A stretch of 64,000 nt of DNA from Paragonimus skrjabini miyazakii (Eukaryota > Platyhelminthes > Trematoda > Plagiorchiida > Troglotrematidae): NCBI GenBank assembly GCA_014338405.1, contig JTDE01000220.1:106569-170568 (forward strand), read 5' to 3'. Below, one piece after another: positions 48,901 to 62,099 of this stretch. Under the pieces are notes generated by a model. That model did no database searches and was not told the origin of the DNA. It saw only the letters and a program-made list of their open reading frames with translations. Each line of letters begins with the position of its first letter. Position 1 is the first letter of the stretch. The translations under genes were made by a program, and so were the position numbers.

Positions 48901-51035
48901 TTCAACCTAATGGTATCTTACGGTAAAATTATTCCGAATGTCCTACGATTCTAACAGTTGATAACTATCCGCAGACAGTTAAACGAGCGTAACAAACTTC
49001 ACCAACACAGATGATATCTGATTATCTGATAACTGTGAAAATCTTAGGTTTTTTTAAAATTTCTATCAAACGGTTCTTAAAGTCATTTACAGCAACACGT
49101 AGGCTTGGTTGACGTAAGTAACTGCTACGATAGTTGAATTTTTGAGATGAAACATTTGAGATGAAATATTCACTACTTTGACGTACGTTTCAGAAACTTG
49201 AACTGTCAGGGAGATTATTTTTGATGGCCTCATGATTATAAACTAACCGTAAATGTTAGTACTGCCATGTGCGTTTGTATAATCTTTGTTTATAACTTTA
49301 TTCATGTCAACAATCAATTTTCTTCTAGTCACCTGGTTGTTTGGAACTTGATAATGTAGTATGATATAACAAAAACGAACAACCTTGATGTCACTAACGG
49401 ATCGGTACCAACACAAAAATGTGTAGCGAACCGTAAAATTTTACAGACGTTTTGGAAGACACGAATACGAATAAGTAGTCTATAAGTAGTATCAACAACA
49501 GCCTATAAGTAGTTTATTCTTCATATCCATCAATTACTTAGCGCATACTGGCGACTAAATCATTGTCGTACGGTCAATTGGAAAAAAATCAGTCACCGCT
49601 ATTGCGGGTAATAAAGCCAAAAGTGCAATCTCAGAACCCAACCGCTCGTGTTCAACACAGCGTTATTATATACATTTCTACGGATAACCAGCATTACTGA
49701 CTAATCAGATGTTATCACAAGCCGTGATTTTCTGAATCACTTTTGGCTGCCAATCAAGGGCTGATATCACAGAATCTTTAATCCACTTAAACGGCTATCA
49801 GAATGTAAGGTATCACTCATTTTGTCACATCTATTCGACTCCTGCCTGCGTACTAAACGTTAAAGAACAGGTTCTTAAAGCCATCCATAAATTCGCAAAA
49901 CTTATCACGTATTCAAATGAGACTATTATTATAGACATCATAAACGAAGTTGTTGCGACAACGTCTCCAGCCTTTCTCTCCTCATGGAGACTGACACCGA
50001 CCAGGTCCCCCGTTTCACAGATCGCGTTTTATCATGTGTTGAACATGACTATTATTTCGTGTTCTAGTAGCTCATGAGAACCGCCTTACCCAGGAAATTA
50101 GAGAGAAATTACAGGCCTCACACACACTAGGGTGGATGCGCGGCCTGACCATTCCAAAGAAATACCTAGTACCACAAGTCTATACTTTGACAGTTGTACA
50201 AATCTAACTGTAGCTAGCTCGCCTTTGTTTGTGTGCTCTCTGCTGCTTGGGCCAATTTATAAAGAGAGGTCAAACATGAGCTCTGATCAAAGTCCGTTCC
50301 GGCAAAAAATATTTATCTGGTATGATCGGTTGACTTCTGATTGCCATGTAGATTTCACTCCAGAAACTCTTCCCGATTTCATGACCTCTTCTCACGTTCA
50401 CGTTAGCTGCACGACACTACTCATAGTTATTCGCATCACTTAACACATGCTGCCATCGGTCGTCCTTCCGTTGAAATGTTGCTGAGTGTAACTGACCCTA
50501 AATAACCATCCGTAAGCCTTCCCGTTCATTCAAGTTTCTGCATATGCACTTCGGACTTCGAAGCGCCACCGAAATGTTTCAGGTTCATTTAGTAAAGTAA
50601 TTGACTACATTTGGGCTAATTATGCGTATAGGCTTCAACTCGGTGACCAGATGTCTTTTTGAAGAAAATCTTTTTCATCTTTGCACTTCAACTGACTTTC
50701 TTGCCACATATGACTCCATGACAAACGGAGACAAATCTGAACCAATTCGAACTTCGTTTAACTTTCGAATTAAAACCCTCGTGGCGAGCACACACTGTTT
50801 GGTTCAAAAGTCAAAAACATATCGTAGGTTGAATAAAACAATGGGAAGACGAAATTCAGGTGATGTTCTCCGCAGTAACATTTCGTACATTCTGATCACA
50901 CATGGACATGTAACTAATTTTAAACGAGTCAAAATTCCACAGAGTGGAAGTCATGGCTTAAGGGATTAAACGAACAGACACCAAAAGTGAAAAATCAAAA
51001 TTGTGGGAATGCTGACTACCAGGGTAGCCGCAGTG
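45932..51035. other. no gene recognised
   Basis: Scattered open frames (47981-48343 +, 120 codons; 48133-48315 +, 60 codons ending NIQILDEDDEKVVAVDYL; 50132-50443 +; 50601-50969 +, 122 codons) show no family motif. CTATAAGTAGT is repeated at about 49480-49515. Confidence 0.4.
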
Positions 51036-51764
51036 TCAACACAAATTGTTTTTGAACACATAGGGGGGGGGATTATGACGTTTAATGGCCAAAGCCTCAG
51101 CAAACAGGAGTATGCGTTTCCGGTTGCTTCGAAAGATCACCGAGAACGCGTCAGAAACTTTGACTATATGTCCTGTCCGTATTATGTACCTTGCAACGGA
51201 AGAAGCGGGGTGCCGTCCATCGGCATCTATACAGGCTCCTGGCGTCTCTAACTGCGTCTCCAGCCATTTGGGTACATGCTCCTTGATACGAACAGCTAGT
51301 TGTCGGTTTGTCCTCCCTATGTAGCTCATACTGCAGTTACACGAGTATTTATATAAACAGTGAGATGTGACAGACGTACACTGTTTGTTCGTAACTGGGG
51401 CGAATGGTAGAGTTCTCGTTCGTTGTATTACATACAACTTTGCAGCGTTATAGGTCCTGGATACAGCCGCTGTTAGACGCTTCTTAGTCATTGTTGACCA
51501 GCTGTCCCCTAGAAACGGAAGTTCTAAGTACACTGTCCTTTTCGGTACTGTCGTCACTTCTACAGTTGGAACGACGGCTTTGCTGTACTTTTTAATAAAT
51601 CGCAGAGGGTACCCGTCGACCTGCAGAGTGTCTGTCAGTATGCCTAACTCTAGCTGTGGATTTTCTTCAGTGCAAATCCCCCGTACTCTATGGAAAAGCG
51701 TCCTGACTAGACTTCTCTTATGCTGCACCTGACAGTGTACGTCACTGAAAACGAATAAAGTTTC
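51036..51764 (-). pseudogene. Penelope-like element 3, C-terminal part with unbroken GIY-YIG endonuclease
   Basis: A 230-codon minus-strand frame (the longest in the window) runs from QHKRSLVRTLFHRVRGICT, just after the reverse transcriptase, to the C-terminus. The linker holds KRTVYLELPFLGDS and AVSRTYNAAKLYVIQ. The nuclease core is LYKYSCNCSMSYIGRT (residues about 125-140). It keeps the GIY-YIG tyrosine and glycine, Arg147 in RIKEHVPKW, His151, a GH at about 186-187 and the catalytic Glu211 (LLFAEALAI), plus nearby cysteines of the PLE-type zinc-binding loop. The reading extends a few codons upstream of the GTG at 51728 to about 51764 and then stops. It is therefore 5'-truncated and cannot reverse transcribe, but the nuclease frame is young. 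It differs in sequence from the PLEs at 20 and 31 kb. Confidence 0.88.
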
Positions 51765-51945
51765 TCACTCGGTTCATTGAGGGTCGTGACTTTACCCTAG
51801 ATGAGAAATTGCTGATCACGGAGTTATCGATCGGAATGAGCAAGGTTTTTCCGTTTTCTCACTGTTCGGAACGGTCCGAAAATTATTTACATAAAGTTGC
51901 GACTGAGCATTTGGAGATGACTGGTCAGTTCTGCCTATTATGACC

Positions 51946-52135
51946 TTACTGGCTTTGTGGTTAACATGTTAACCTCACAAGCATGAGGGTTGGAGTGAAA
52001 TTTCCGGCTCCAGTAAGGATATTCACTACTGATGGGTTCTAAGAGTCTAGTGTTTCCTTAGGAATTGGGCCGGTAAAAACGCTTATCCGGATGTAAGTGT
52101 TGCAATCACATATGGATGGTGTTCAGTTAAAGATC
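51946..52135 (+). mobile_element. hammerhead-type SINE, copy with intact helix I but deleted core
   Basis: TGGCTTTGTGGTTAAC (51950-51965) is A-box-like and GGGTTGGAGTGAAATTTCC is B-box-like. Helix I of the ribozyme is well kept: CACTA (52024-52028) pairs with TAGTG (52048-52052), and AAGG (52015-52018) pairs with CCTT (52056-52059) across an internal loop. Between them stands CTGATGG then GTTCTAAGAGTC: the box has one change and about 13 bases including GAAA and helix III are gone. The tail (GATGGTGTTCAGTTAAA) matches the family. It is inactive, but it shows what helix I of the family looked like. Confidence 0.7.
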
Positions 52136-55100
52136 AAAATTATTTTAAGGTCACTTTCAGATTGTCTACCGGGCACTTAGAAATAGACCAACGACGGAGA
52201 GACTCTGAACGTTGACCATCAGTATCCGACTGCTCAACCCTGACCTCAGCTCTCAGAAGAAGTACGTACGGACACTCAATCTTCCACGACCCACAGTCAA
52301 CCAGGCTCAAATCTTGTAACGGCGGTTGCGTTGCTGCTAGCATACACGCAGTCCGTTACCTCCGTTAACCGATTTTTTGACTCAATATGGTTGTTGTTGT
52401 CTTATTTATCATGTTGTAACTAACATGATAATCAGACGCAGAAAACACGTCTTGTTTGGTATTCTGTCGTTCTTCTCACCTACGTGGCAAATTGTGAATG
52501 GTTAACAAGAGTTCAAAAAATGCTCCGTTGGTCACTTTGTGGAAAATGCGGAAAAATAACATGCAAGCAAACTAAGGATACTTTTGTTTGTGAAGACCAG
52601 CGAACGGCATTAAACTGAATCACCGTTATCAGTTTTTGGATGCAGTTTAATATGACCAACGAAAACAGAAACTCCGTATGACGCTGGTTTACTGAATGCG
52701 ATGCACCTCAATTGCACCATAGATCACAATGAGCCTTTAAAAAACTGTAAGTGATTTTCACGGATGACAAAGGTATCATAAACAATGAAATTTATTTAGT
52801 TTTATTACATTCCAGTGCTAAATTAACGGAATCATTTTTGATGGTGAATTATATGCCATTAACATTCTCAGCAGTATATAATTTAAAATTTTTTATCAGA
52901 CAAACACACCAAGAATGCAATCATCGCTTGAGTTTCGATATAACCTTTGCTATATCTATTTAACTGGAACCGAGAGATAAAGCTAATACCAAGTTTTTAG
53001 TGTATATGTACACAAATAGATTTTTGTGACTAAAAACTATACGGAGTCACGTTCAAAATGTGTAATCAATTGCGAACTCAACAACTGCTTCGGAATGGAA
53101 TCTCTTCAAAGACGTAATTACACAGCGGTTGACATTCTCGGGTCAGCGACCTTCTTTCAAGTGGCCACCGTCATTAACGATAATTGGTGAGTTAAAATAC
53201 CTCAAGCGTTCCAGTATCTTTCCAAATAGTGCTTCAAATCGAATTCGCTCTCGACGCGATGAAAATAATTTTAACTTATCGATTATGTGGTCGTAAGTTG
53301 AATAAAGTGAAATCGACATAAGTTTCCACGGTGGTCAATAGTAGGTTTGCTGCAAGCTGATAACTTACTGAACGTGTGCACCAGTAATATTGTATTTCAA
53401 AGAAAAAACTTAAAATTTTTGGAGTTGACTACAAACATTCTAACATCAGTTGTTATTCTTGGAGTTATCTTCCCACATCTCCAGGTTTCTGGGTTTTTTC
53501 GTATTGAATAAGTAATAGACCGTCCCATGGTTACATTTAATTCCAATAGGACAACCTGTGTTCGGTAATCAATCATTTAGTTTACTTTGATAGAACTTAA
53601 CAAAACGAGATGGCGATATGCATAGCAGAAACATTACAGAGTTCTTGTTTGTCATTTCTGTTTATCCTATTGTTCGGTTTAAGACATTTTTTGGTGGATG
53701 CCTAGTGACAGATCAGAATTAGTTTGTTGGTTTTCGAAACAAATATTTCGAAAATCCGCGGCTATTGCATTGAATATTGGCAACAACCCATCTTGCCTCC
53801 AATAGACTCAAAAAAGTTAGATTCGTAGCAGTTGTGGTGCGAGTATTCTTCACAGGCTATCACTTGAAGTCAACTGAACAGCATCCTAAGTAGATTACGC
53901 TTGTAAACCTTTTTATACTTTGACTAATGGCAGTAAGCGGAAGATTAGTCGTTTACATCAAGTGTACGCAACTTCGAAACAACTCCAAAATTGGTAACTT
54001 CCAATTTAGAAGTTCGTCAAAAGACCTAGTAATTGGCGTTCTGTCGAAGGAAAGGAGAACAGTCTATCAAAATACGGTGCAGCAAACCAAATTGTTTACG
54101 GTAATTCATCATGAGAACATACACAACGGTTTTATGGAATACTACTGTAAAGGCAAAACTAACAAGTGACATGTTTAACCAAAGTAATTCACATCATCAG
54201 CACAAATAAAGGCAAAATTATGATGTCACTGGAACCTTCCTTAGTAAGATTGACAAACTACAGAAATCGCAAAAACTGAACAATTGTTTCCGTACCTACT
54301 GAAGGGGGTTATTCAATCAAAATCCGATTGCTCCAGTTATGACCAGAATTTGGCATTTCACAGCTTTTGATTAACTGTCTATGGGTGCAAACTAAACGGA
54401 ATGGAGCGGTTATGTCGAATGAATGACTACAATAAACAAAGTCTATCACGGTCACTTTAGTAATTGGCCTGGTAGCTCACCATTTATATAGGTTAAGTGA
54501 TGGTTACATTTATATTCAGCAAATCTTCTAGTTATGCAGCCAGTGGCACTGACCCCACTGGGTCAAGTAGATATATAAACAATAATACAAGCAACAGAAA
54601 TGGGCACCACCTCTTTTAAACGCAAACACAAAGTTGAAACAAACAAGCAGTTTGACAGCGTATAAGGTTCTGTCTTCAAGCGATTGTTTTACCAAGCAGT
54701 GGTTACAAAATATACACCACTTTTTCTCGCTAGAAACACCTTGTCCATTTCCCTATTGCAACGCCCCTGAAATTTTTCCTGGCGACTAATCTTCGTTACA
54801 GCCACTTGTGGTCTGTGTGAACAACTAAGTAGTTGGCAAAAGACTCTGAAACTGGCTGACACAAGTGTGGTAACCCGCCCCCTCACTACCACTTGAAACA
54901 AGTGAAAATCGTAGTCCATTAGTAAGTAATTCGTTTGAACGTCTTTAAGCATTCTTTAAGTGCACATAGCAGTAAGAAGACAAGCACTGGTAGATGCTAG
55001 CATTTCGTATTGTCTCTTCAATGCCAGATAGCACTAACCAAGAATAGATGTCCAGAAGACTTGTGGGGTGGGGACTGAGGAAACAAAACAGTAAATGGGG

Positions 55101-58100
55101 TAGAGTTTAAATTCATGGGAACAACCAACTGTTTTACATTAACCATTTATTCATATTTGGTTGCTTCTCATTTGGGCGTCTGGGCCAATGTGTTTGTTCG
55201 CATGCAGGTGTATACGTCTGCTGTCTTCTCGGGCATTGACCCAATGAAAGTTACTTTAATACTATGAATGTGAAATTTTCCAGAGACAGTCTAGTAACCA
55301 CGTCATGACATGCTGTTAATGAATCTGGAAAAATAATTGCGACAGAGAAATTAACTAAATATAGTAAGCAATAATTTCATTTGTTGTTACGCTGGTAAAC
55401 TGCAATATACCAGCTTCTCAAGGTGAGCCTGTAAACGAAGAAACATCTGATACGTTTGTAGGAAGTAATAAACGAGGGGTTTACAAGCAGTTGGACCCAG
55501 TGTTCTCTAACTATATGTACTTTACTGAACAAGACCCCAAATAACGCTAGAGTAATTGTTGCAGATTATAGGTTTCGTTTTTTTATCAGTGCACTACTGA
55601 TAAAACTGGAATAGCTAAAAACAGATATAACTGGACCAATATGTCTGTATTAATAAATGTTAAACAACAAGTAAGTCAAACAATGTGGAAAGTTTGAAAT
55701 AGTTGGTTCCTTTGAATAGTTTGAAAAAGGCAGTTAGAACACGAACACTGGCAGATGTGAAAAGTGTCTTTTGCTGAATAACTGTGCCGTTATAAATTCA
55801 TCAACTTGGCATTTTGATAGATCCAATCCGGATCATACTTAAAATTCTTCTAGGAAAACGTGATTACAACTGTGAACTCAGTACATTGAGTCAACGCATT
55901 ATGGCAGTAAGACTTTATTCAGTGCGTAGTGGGTTTAGCCCAGAGAAAACTAAATATTTATTATGTAAACACATTACGTTGACGAATATTACACATTTTC
56001 GTTGCTTATCACCTCTGTTGGATAATGAACGTAGAATTTCTTGTATTTACCGTCAGTTATTCCTCATCAAACAAACGTGTTAAGGGTTCTCGCTGACAAA
56101 GTAGAGTATGAACACGAAAATTTGCTCAATCATTTAAATGCAGGAAACAGCGCGCACTTGATGCAAACGCCCGAAACAGTGTACAGTAGACCAAATTTTT
56201 TGTTCATCAATTTCCACGTCAATCTATCATACACGTTTGTGTGTGCACGAGAAATTTTATCTTGAAAGATTGATGGAATCTTAAATCTACCCTTATATAC
56301 AGTGCGCAAACCAACGAAGATATCTCCAACATCCACTTAATTACTAGTTATTCTGTGGGCTGGAAACAATCAACTGCATTAATCCTTAAAAGAATGAGTT
56401 ATAGATTGTATGACTAACATCAACATATCTACAATAGTTATTTTCCTTATTCCGACTTTATTTGACCCCGCAAAAGCTCCTTCAACAACCTTCTGCGGAT
56501 AGAAGCAAGTCGTGATAGAATTGACGATGGAAGCGGTTATACGGAGGTCACAGAAGGTTCCCGCTACTAGTGATTAAGAATAGTTTGTAGGACTCATTTA
56601 ACATTGAAATCTTTGGAAATTCATTATAAATATGAATTTAACTAGTGGTAGTACGAAAGTATTTACCGCATAAAACGAAAACAATCATAACGGGCAGCCT
56701 GTAATTTCGGGTTGTACGCTGTTGCTACTTCATGCAAAATTCTGACATTTTCCAAATTATCGATTTATCTAGACATTAGTCGCCCTGGTGGGCAATCGAC
56801 TTACGGAGTTATATGGAACATCGTGAATATCGCAGCAAACGTTCACGGTAACATCTAGTTTTGAGTGACAGAATAAACACACACACAAATCATCTGGCAA
56901 CCTATATATGTATATTGTACTGTTGTGGTTTCGTTAACTATTACTATGGCATAATCGAACATGACGAATTAATGCGCAACAATGTTAAATTCACAAGCCT
57001 GTGTAACATCCAACAAGTATAATTTTATGACTCTCAAATTGTCTGACTATTTCATACGAATACCAATTTTATGTAAGAACCTATATTTTTTAAAATTCGT
57101 TCCGATTATTTATTTGAAAAATTCAATAGACTACCGAATTCGTATCAAATAGCATTTCGTTCGTCCACTCTCGAAATGATTAATTGTACCAAGGTATTAT
57201 TTGTGTTGAATATATTCAATAACGTACATCCATTCCATGAGTAGTACTGACGAAACAGTAATCTGAGGGTAACATGGGCATTTAAGATCGAACATTTGGA
57301 CGTGATGTTTCAGGTGTACTGAACGTGGAACCAGCCGGTGAAATGTTCAATTAGGTTGTCTCGTTAAACTAAGAATGGGAGTTTAATGTTTGGTGGAATC
57401 GAGATCAGATACAGCTGAATAACATTTGCAGGACATTACCTTCAGTCGGGCTAAAACAACTATAAGAGAGTGATTGACGTAGTCGTAGGTGAGCGGTACT
57501 GAATTACGATATCAAACTCTGTTAGTCGCCCGAAATAAGAAGCTTTACAAAGTGCACAGCATTGTTAAACATGATACTTCGCATGGGTACATGCAGGCAT
57601 CTTCATTTCAAGTGGTTTTGAGAATGTATTCCGTTTTAATTACAAAAACGGAAATTGACTGTGAGAAAATGAGAAGTAAAATCCAATTTCAAATTCGTTG
57701 TTGAAGGTAATGCAATCACCGCTTGTTACGACATCAGTAATGCAGCCTTCTATAATAAACGCATTAAAAAACTTCATGAATCACAACTAACGTTAGTTCC
57801 AGTGAAACATGAAATTTAACATTTTCGAATGGCATAAATTTATCAACTTGAGCAAAACACTAACATAATCTAGTTCCTGCAACTCGATCCGATATTAGCT
57901 GACATTTTGCAGGTATCCTGTTTAAAGTGATTATATTCCGTTTGTATTGCTTTGCCTAAATATGTTGGAGATTTAATTATAAACGTAAATAGGTTCACGA
58001 TACTATGGAGCTATTGACCTGGAAGAGAAAATGGATGCAGTGTTGACAAACTACTTTGAATGATTTCGGAAGTGATTATCGTTTTCTGGTTAAAGTAGCC

Positions 58101-59860
58101 ACTGGAATCTTCTGTGAGATCAGCACCGAGATGAGTGAAAATTAATGTGGTGTGAACACGACTTAAACAGAAGTCCCATAATAATCATTCACGAGGATTT
58201 TAAAAACTGACAAGTTGTTCACAACTTATGGTTCACCACAAATAACAGTTGAGCGGTTGTAATGAGAAAAACATCTGTTCTGCCAAATTTTTCGGTTTTC
58301 TCTATGAATTATATGATTAATTGGTGTGTTGTGCTTACTCGTAGGAAACATAATGAATTTATCTTCATGTTAACGGGTAAAAATAGTACTAAATGATCAA
58401 GAAAGTTCCAAAACTTTCTTTTGTGTAAAAGCGGAACTTTGCATATTGGTCGCAATGTTGCTGTTTTTAAGGCATGTCAAACGTTATAGAGCACTGTTGG
58501 TATAAAGACTTGGAGCAGATAGTCTGGAAAGTTTGTAAATTTACGTCAGATAATCTAAATGAAAATCATGTGGCCGTTTGTTGCTGGTTTTTTTTAACTT
58601 GCCAGTTAATCCTACAAGCCTTTCTCTTTCTAGGTTGCAAGCTAAATTTGGTGAACTACCCATATTGCAGAATTACTACCAACAATAGTTTATATTCCAT
58701 GCTTTCGACTAGAAGTTACAAGGGCAAATCAAGATAAGCATACCACTAATTCAAATTTCGCAACAGTTACAGTCACAGCGTAAACAATTGATTCAGTTGA
58801 ATTTTGAATACTACTCCAATTTTGAAAATTAAATTAGTAATAAGAAAAACGACACCAATATAAAAATAGTGTTCGCTTTCATGTAATTTTTACAGACATG
58901 TGGGTCATGTATATATCACAGAACACTGTTAAAAATGAAAGTAGGTGCGACTGAAAACTCGATCAGTAAACTACAAGGCAGAAATAACGGAATTATTATT
59001 GAAAGTGACTATAAAGGTCATCGTAACGTCAGAACAAAGTGTTTGTGAATGCACAGAAAAATTTCGACCTATAATAAGCGGGTTGTTCGGACAAGTTACA
59101 CAGAAAGCTTCAAGGTGTGAATCTGTAAAATGTGTTTAAATAATCTGTGGACAAAGCTGAAAATTTTATAGCAGTATCCATGAAGGGAATCTCAGTACTC
59201 CCCGATTACAAACAGCCTGCGGATATATCCGTGTGATTCCTACGTTTATATTGATTAACAGTTAGGTGCGATTTATAAATAAACAGTAAGAAAACGAAAC
59301 GCAGATAATGTTTGTTTGCACAGCACTTTGTATATTTTGGCAACACGCGCAGCCTTGAGTTAAAGTTCCATGTAGCAGAACTCACGTTCGATAAATCAGA
59401 CAGGCTGGGATAACAACCACAACAGGGACAAGTTCAAAGGAATGGAGATCATCGACGAGGTCTCAATTTCACTACAATTTTGTTGTGATCATACGGGTAC
59501 ATTCTATTGAGTCCATTGCAAGAGTAGTAGTTAATACGTGAAAACAATCGGCATTGCAACAAACTCTTTCGGAAACATTGCTGCATGGAAGTCACCTTCG
59601 TGACATCCTAAGTGTTGTTGACGACTCCGTCGGCTTAAGTATGCTTGTCCTGTGTATTGATCCAAGTCTCTCCCGGGCTGAAGTTGAACAGAGAAGCCAG
59701 AATGAAATACTGTGTTATGTCTAGATATTCTTATTAGCCAGAGAGCAGAAATCATGACGGAAACTTTGAGTACGACGGGCCTGCGCGCACGACGTACCTC
59801 AATCTCTTCTAACTAGTGCATTACAAAATAAATGGTTTAAAAATGCTTTTGTTTTCTGAA
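52136..59860. other. no gene recognised
   Basis: About 7.7 kb of A+T-rich DNA with frames no longer than 89 codons and no recognisable motif on either strand. Confidence 0.5.
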
Positions 59861-59961
59861 TGAACCCAATTGCAAAAATTCAGGGCTTTGGTTGGATTCA
59901 AACCAACGAAAGAAACACCATGCCCAAACACAGCAAACGCTCTACCAGCTGAGCTCTTGGC
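59861..59961 (-). mobile_element. tRNA-derived SINE (second family), left arm of a head-to-head pair
   Basis: On the minus strand AGCTCAGCTGGTAGAGCG is a perfect tRNA D-arm/A-box. GTTTGCTGTGTTTGGGCATG replaces the anticodon arm, GTTGGTTTGAATCCAACC is the T-arm/B-box, and AAAGCCCTGAATTTTTGC with AATTGGGTTCA is the tail. It matches the copy at 38.3 kb in order and tail. It starts back to back with the plus-strand copy that follows. Confidence 0.78.
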
Positions 59962-60075
59962 GTGGGTTCGTAGCTCCCCTGGTAGAGCGTTTGCCGCGTT
60001 TTGGTAAGTTGTTTCTTTCGCTAGTTCAAATCCAGCCAAAGCCTAGACATTTCACAGTTGGGTCTCATCTAAAAA
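59962..60075 (+). mobile_element. tRNA-derived SINE (second family), right arm of a head-to-head pair
   Basis: GGTTCGTAGCTCCCCTGG then TAGAGCG (59964-59990) is the A-box region. GTTTCTTTCGCTAGTTCAAA with TCCAGCC (about 60009-60037) is the T-arm/B-box, and AAAGCCTAGACATTTCAC with AGTTGGGTCTCATCT the tail. D-arm and T-arm can pair but there is no anticodon arm, so it is not a tRNA gene. Together with the minus-strand copy it makes an imperfect palindrome of about 215 bases. Confidence 0.78.
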
Positions 60076-62099
60076 TGTCATAAATCTGCCAAACCACTTA
60101 TTAATAGGAGACAAATTCAAAATAACTGGATTGTGCATGGAAGATACCCTATAGTTAAAGTGACACATATTGACAAATAAACCACAAATCGCTGGGAACC
60201 CCCAGCAAACCGTTGAAACATACAGCTGCCAAATGCCTCACAAAACAATTATTTTAGGTATGTTTGTGTGCAAAAACTGACCTACACCGACTGTCTCACA
60301 CTAAAAGAGTCACTGAATGCACCCTTTTGCCGATCATGTTAACGATACAGCTGACACTTGGTGATCCGCATCATACCTGCCGGAATTTGCATATAATCCA
60401 AAACCACGTGAAGTTTTTGACTGATCAAGTCTTTCGCTCAAGACATTCTTCTACATATACGAAGCTGGATTCGCTCAATAATCGAGTATATCATTTTCAG
60501 AAATTTTCACCATCTATTCTTCTCAATTTCAGAATGTTCACAAAGCGCTCCAGATGACCGTTCGACATACGATAGTATAATGTTTTCCAAACAGGTCACA
60601 AAACTAAGGGCAATGTAGTCAAGCGTACTGAATTCCGTTGTCAGAAACAGGATTTTCTAAACTCCCCATAAGTCTGGGGATATAATGCAGCCCCTGGATA
60701 CACGTGCCTTTTTCGCACTTTAAACGTCACGTGCGCTCAACCAGTAACAGAATGTTGTAGCAAAGAATAAACATATACGGGAGAAACTAGAAAAAAAGCA
60801 CGGCCAAACGTTCTATCAGACTGTGATGCGTACATTATCCACAGACAAGTATAAGCAAACTGAGGATCAGCTGTGTCACTTTGAAATGTCACATAACACA
60901 TCCCAATTGGAAGTAGATGAACATCAGGCTGTGGGGCTGCTGGCAGAAGCCGAATTTTGATCGATTCAGACGTATCGACCTCGTAGACAAATGTGAATTT
61001 TATACTTGCCCACACAACAGTTTACGATATGTTTATCACAAAATATGTTACGCCGTTTGTTAAGTGCATCCACTGACTTGGGATGCGATTACCTGGTTGG
61101 TGTTCCAACACTATTAACATACACTTATCACCATAGAGCTTCCGGCTTTGATAAAGATTGTAGTTTGATTCGGACTAGTGACTGAAAGACTGTTCAAGCT
61201 TTCGAACTGATTGAACCAACTAATTACGACAGCACTTGAAGATTGCACTGTAGTAGAGAAGTGTATAACCGACCAGCTGTAACAAAAGGGAAATTTGAGA
61301 CTAGTGCTAACTTTCAAATGAACCTGGCCGAGAATTTTATTGGAGTGCGATAACTACAATCAGGCCTAAGTGGTTCATAATCAACAGAAATTTGTTTTCA
61401 GATATGTGCATTTAGTTACTTAGTGTGATGCAGCTCCAAATACCTGAATAATCAACATATTTAGACATGCATTTGCAGAGTTAATGCAGTGAACATCTTG
61501 CGCACAGTGGAAGCTCGCTTATTGCAAAGATTGGAGTGCGACTTTTGTCCTTACAACAACTCAGTCCGTAATTAATACAATAACTTATTATCCATATATT
61601 TGCACAAAATATTCACCCATGCTTTGCTGTTTGGCAGTTAATTATCTTGGAATCACGCGTTATTTTAATCTAACTTTGCCCTGTCTGGTGTTCTGACTAC
61701 TTCCATTCGCCCATACACGTATTCGGAAGTTTTTATAATTGACGCGTTCCCTATGATTTGTAAAATTGATCTTCTGTCTTCTCTTCATCACCCGTCTCAT
61801 CAAAACGCATTGGTATCTTTCTAACCGAACTAGTCCTCTTCTTTTTTATCCAGTAGGATAGCTTCTTACAACGAATTGTAAGGTTATTTTCACTCAGCTA
61901 CATATCATGAAACTCGTGAAGTATTTAATTTGGAATTTACTTGAAAGTTGACCAGCCAGGCATTAGCGGTTTCGCCTTCTTCATGTTAAACATACAATAG
62001 TTAGTAGCTTTGGGGAATGATTACACACATTTTCTTGATCGTCTCATTTTTTACTCATTTTCACAACTGCCGAATTTATTCTGTACTCTTACATATAGA
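60076..62099. other. no gene recognised
   Basis: Short frames only (60264-60557 +, 60737-61015 -, 61114-61317 -), without motif or splice support. The end nearest 62 kb may hold decayed 3' sequence of the Gypsy-type remnant. Confidence 0.45.

Noticed and set aside
51758..51945. Open segment reading FLTRFIEGRDFTLDEKLLIT on plus, between the PLE and the SINE
   Set aside because: An AG precedes it but it is short, ends in a stop, and has no recognised relative.
59964..60040. Possible functional tRNA gene
   Set aside because: D-arm and T-arm are present but there is no anticodon stem-loop and no acceptor stem; better explained as a tRNA-derived SINE.
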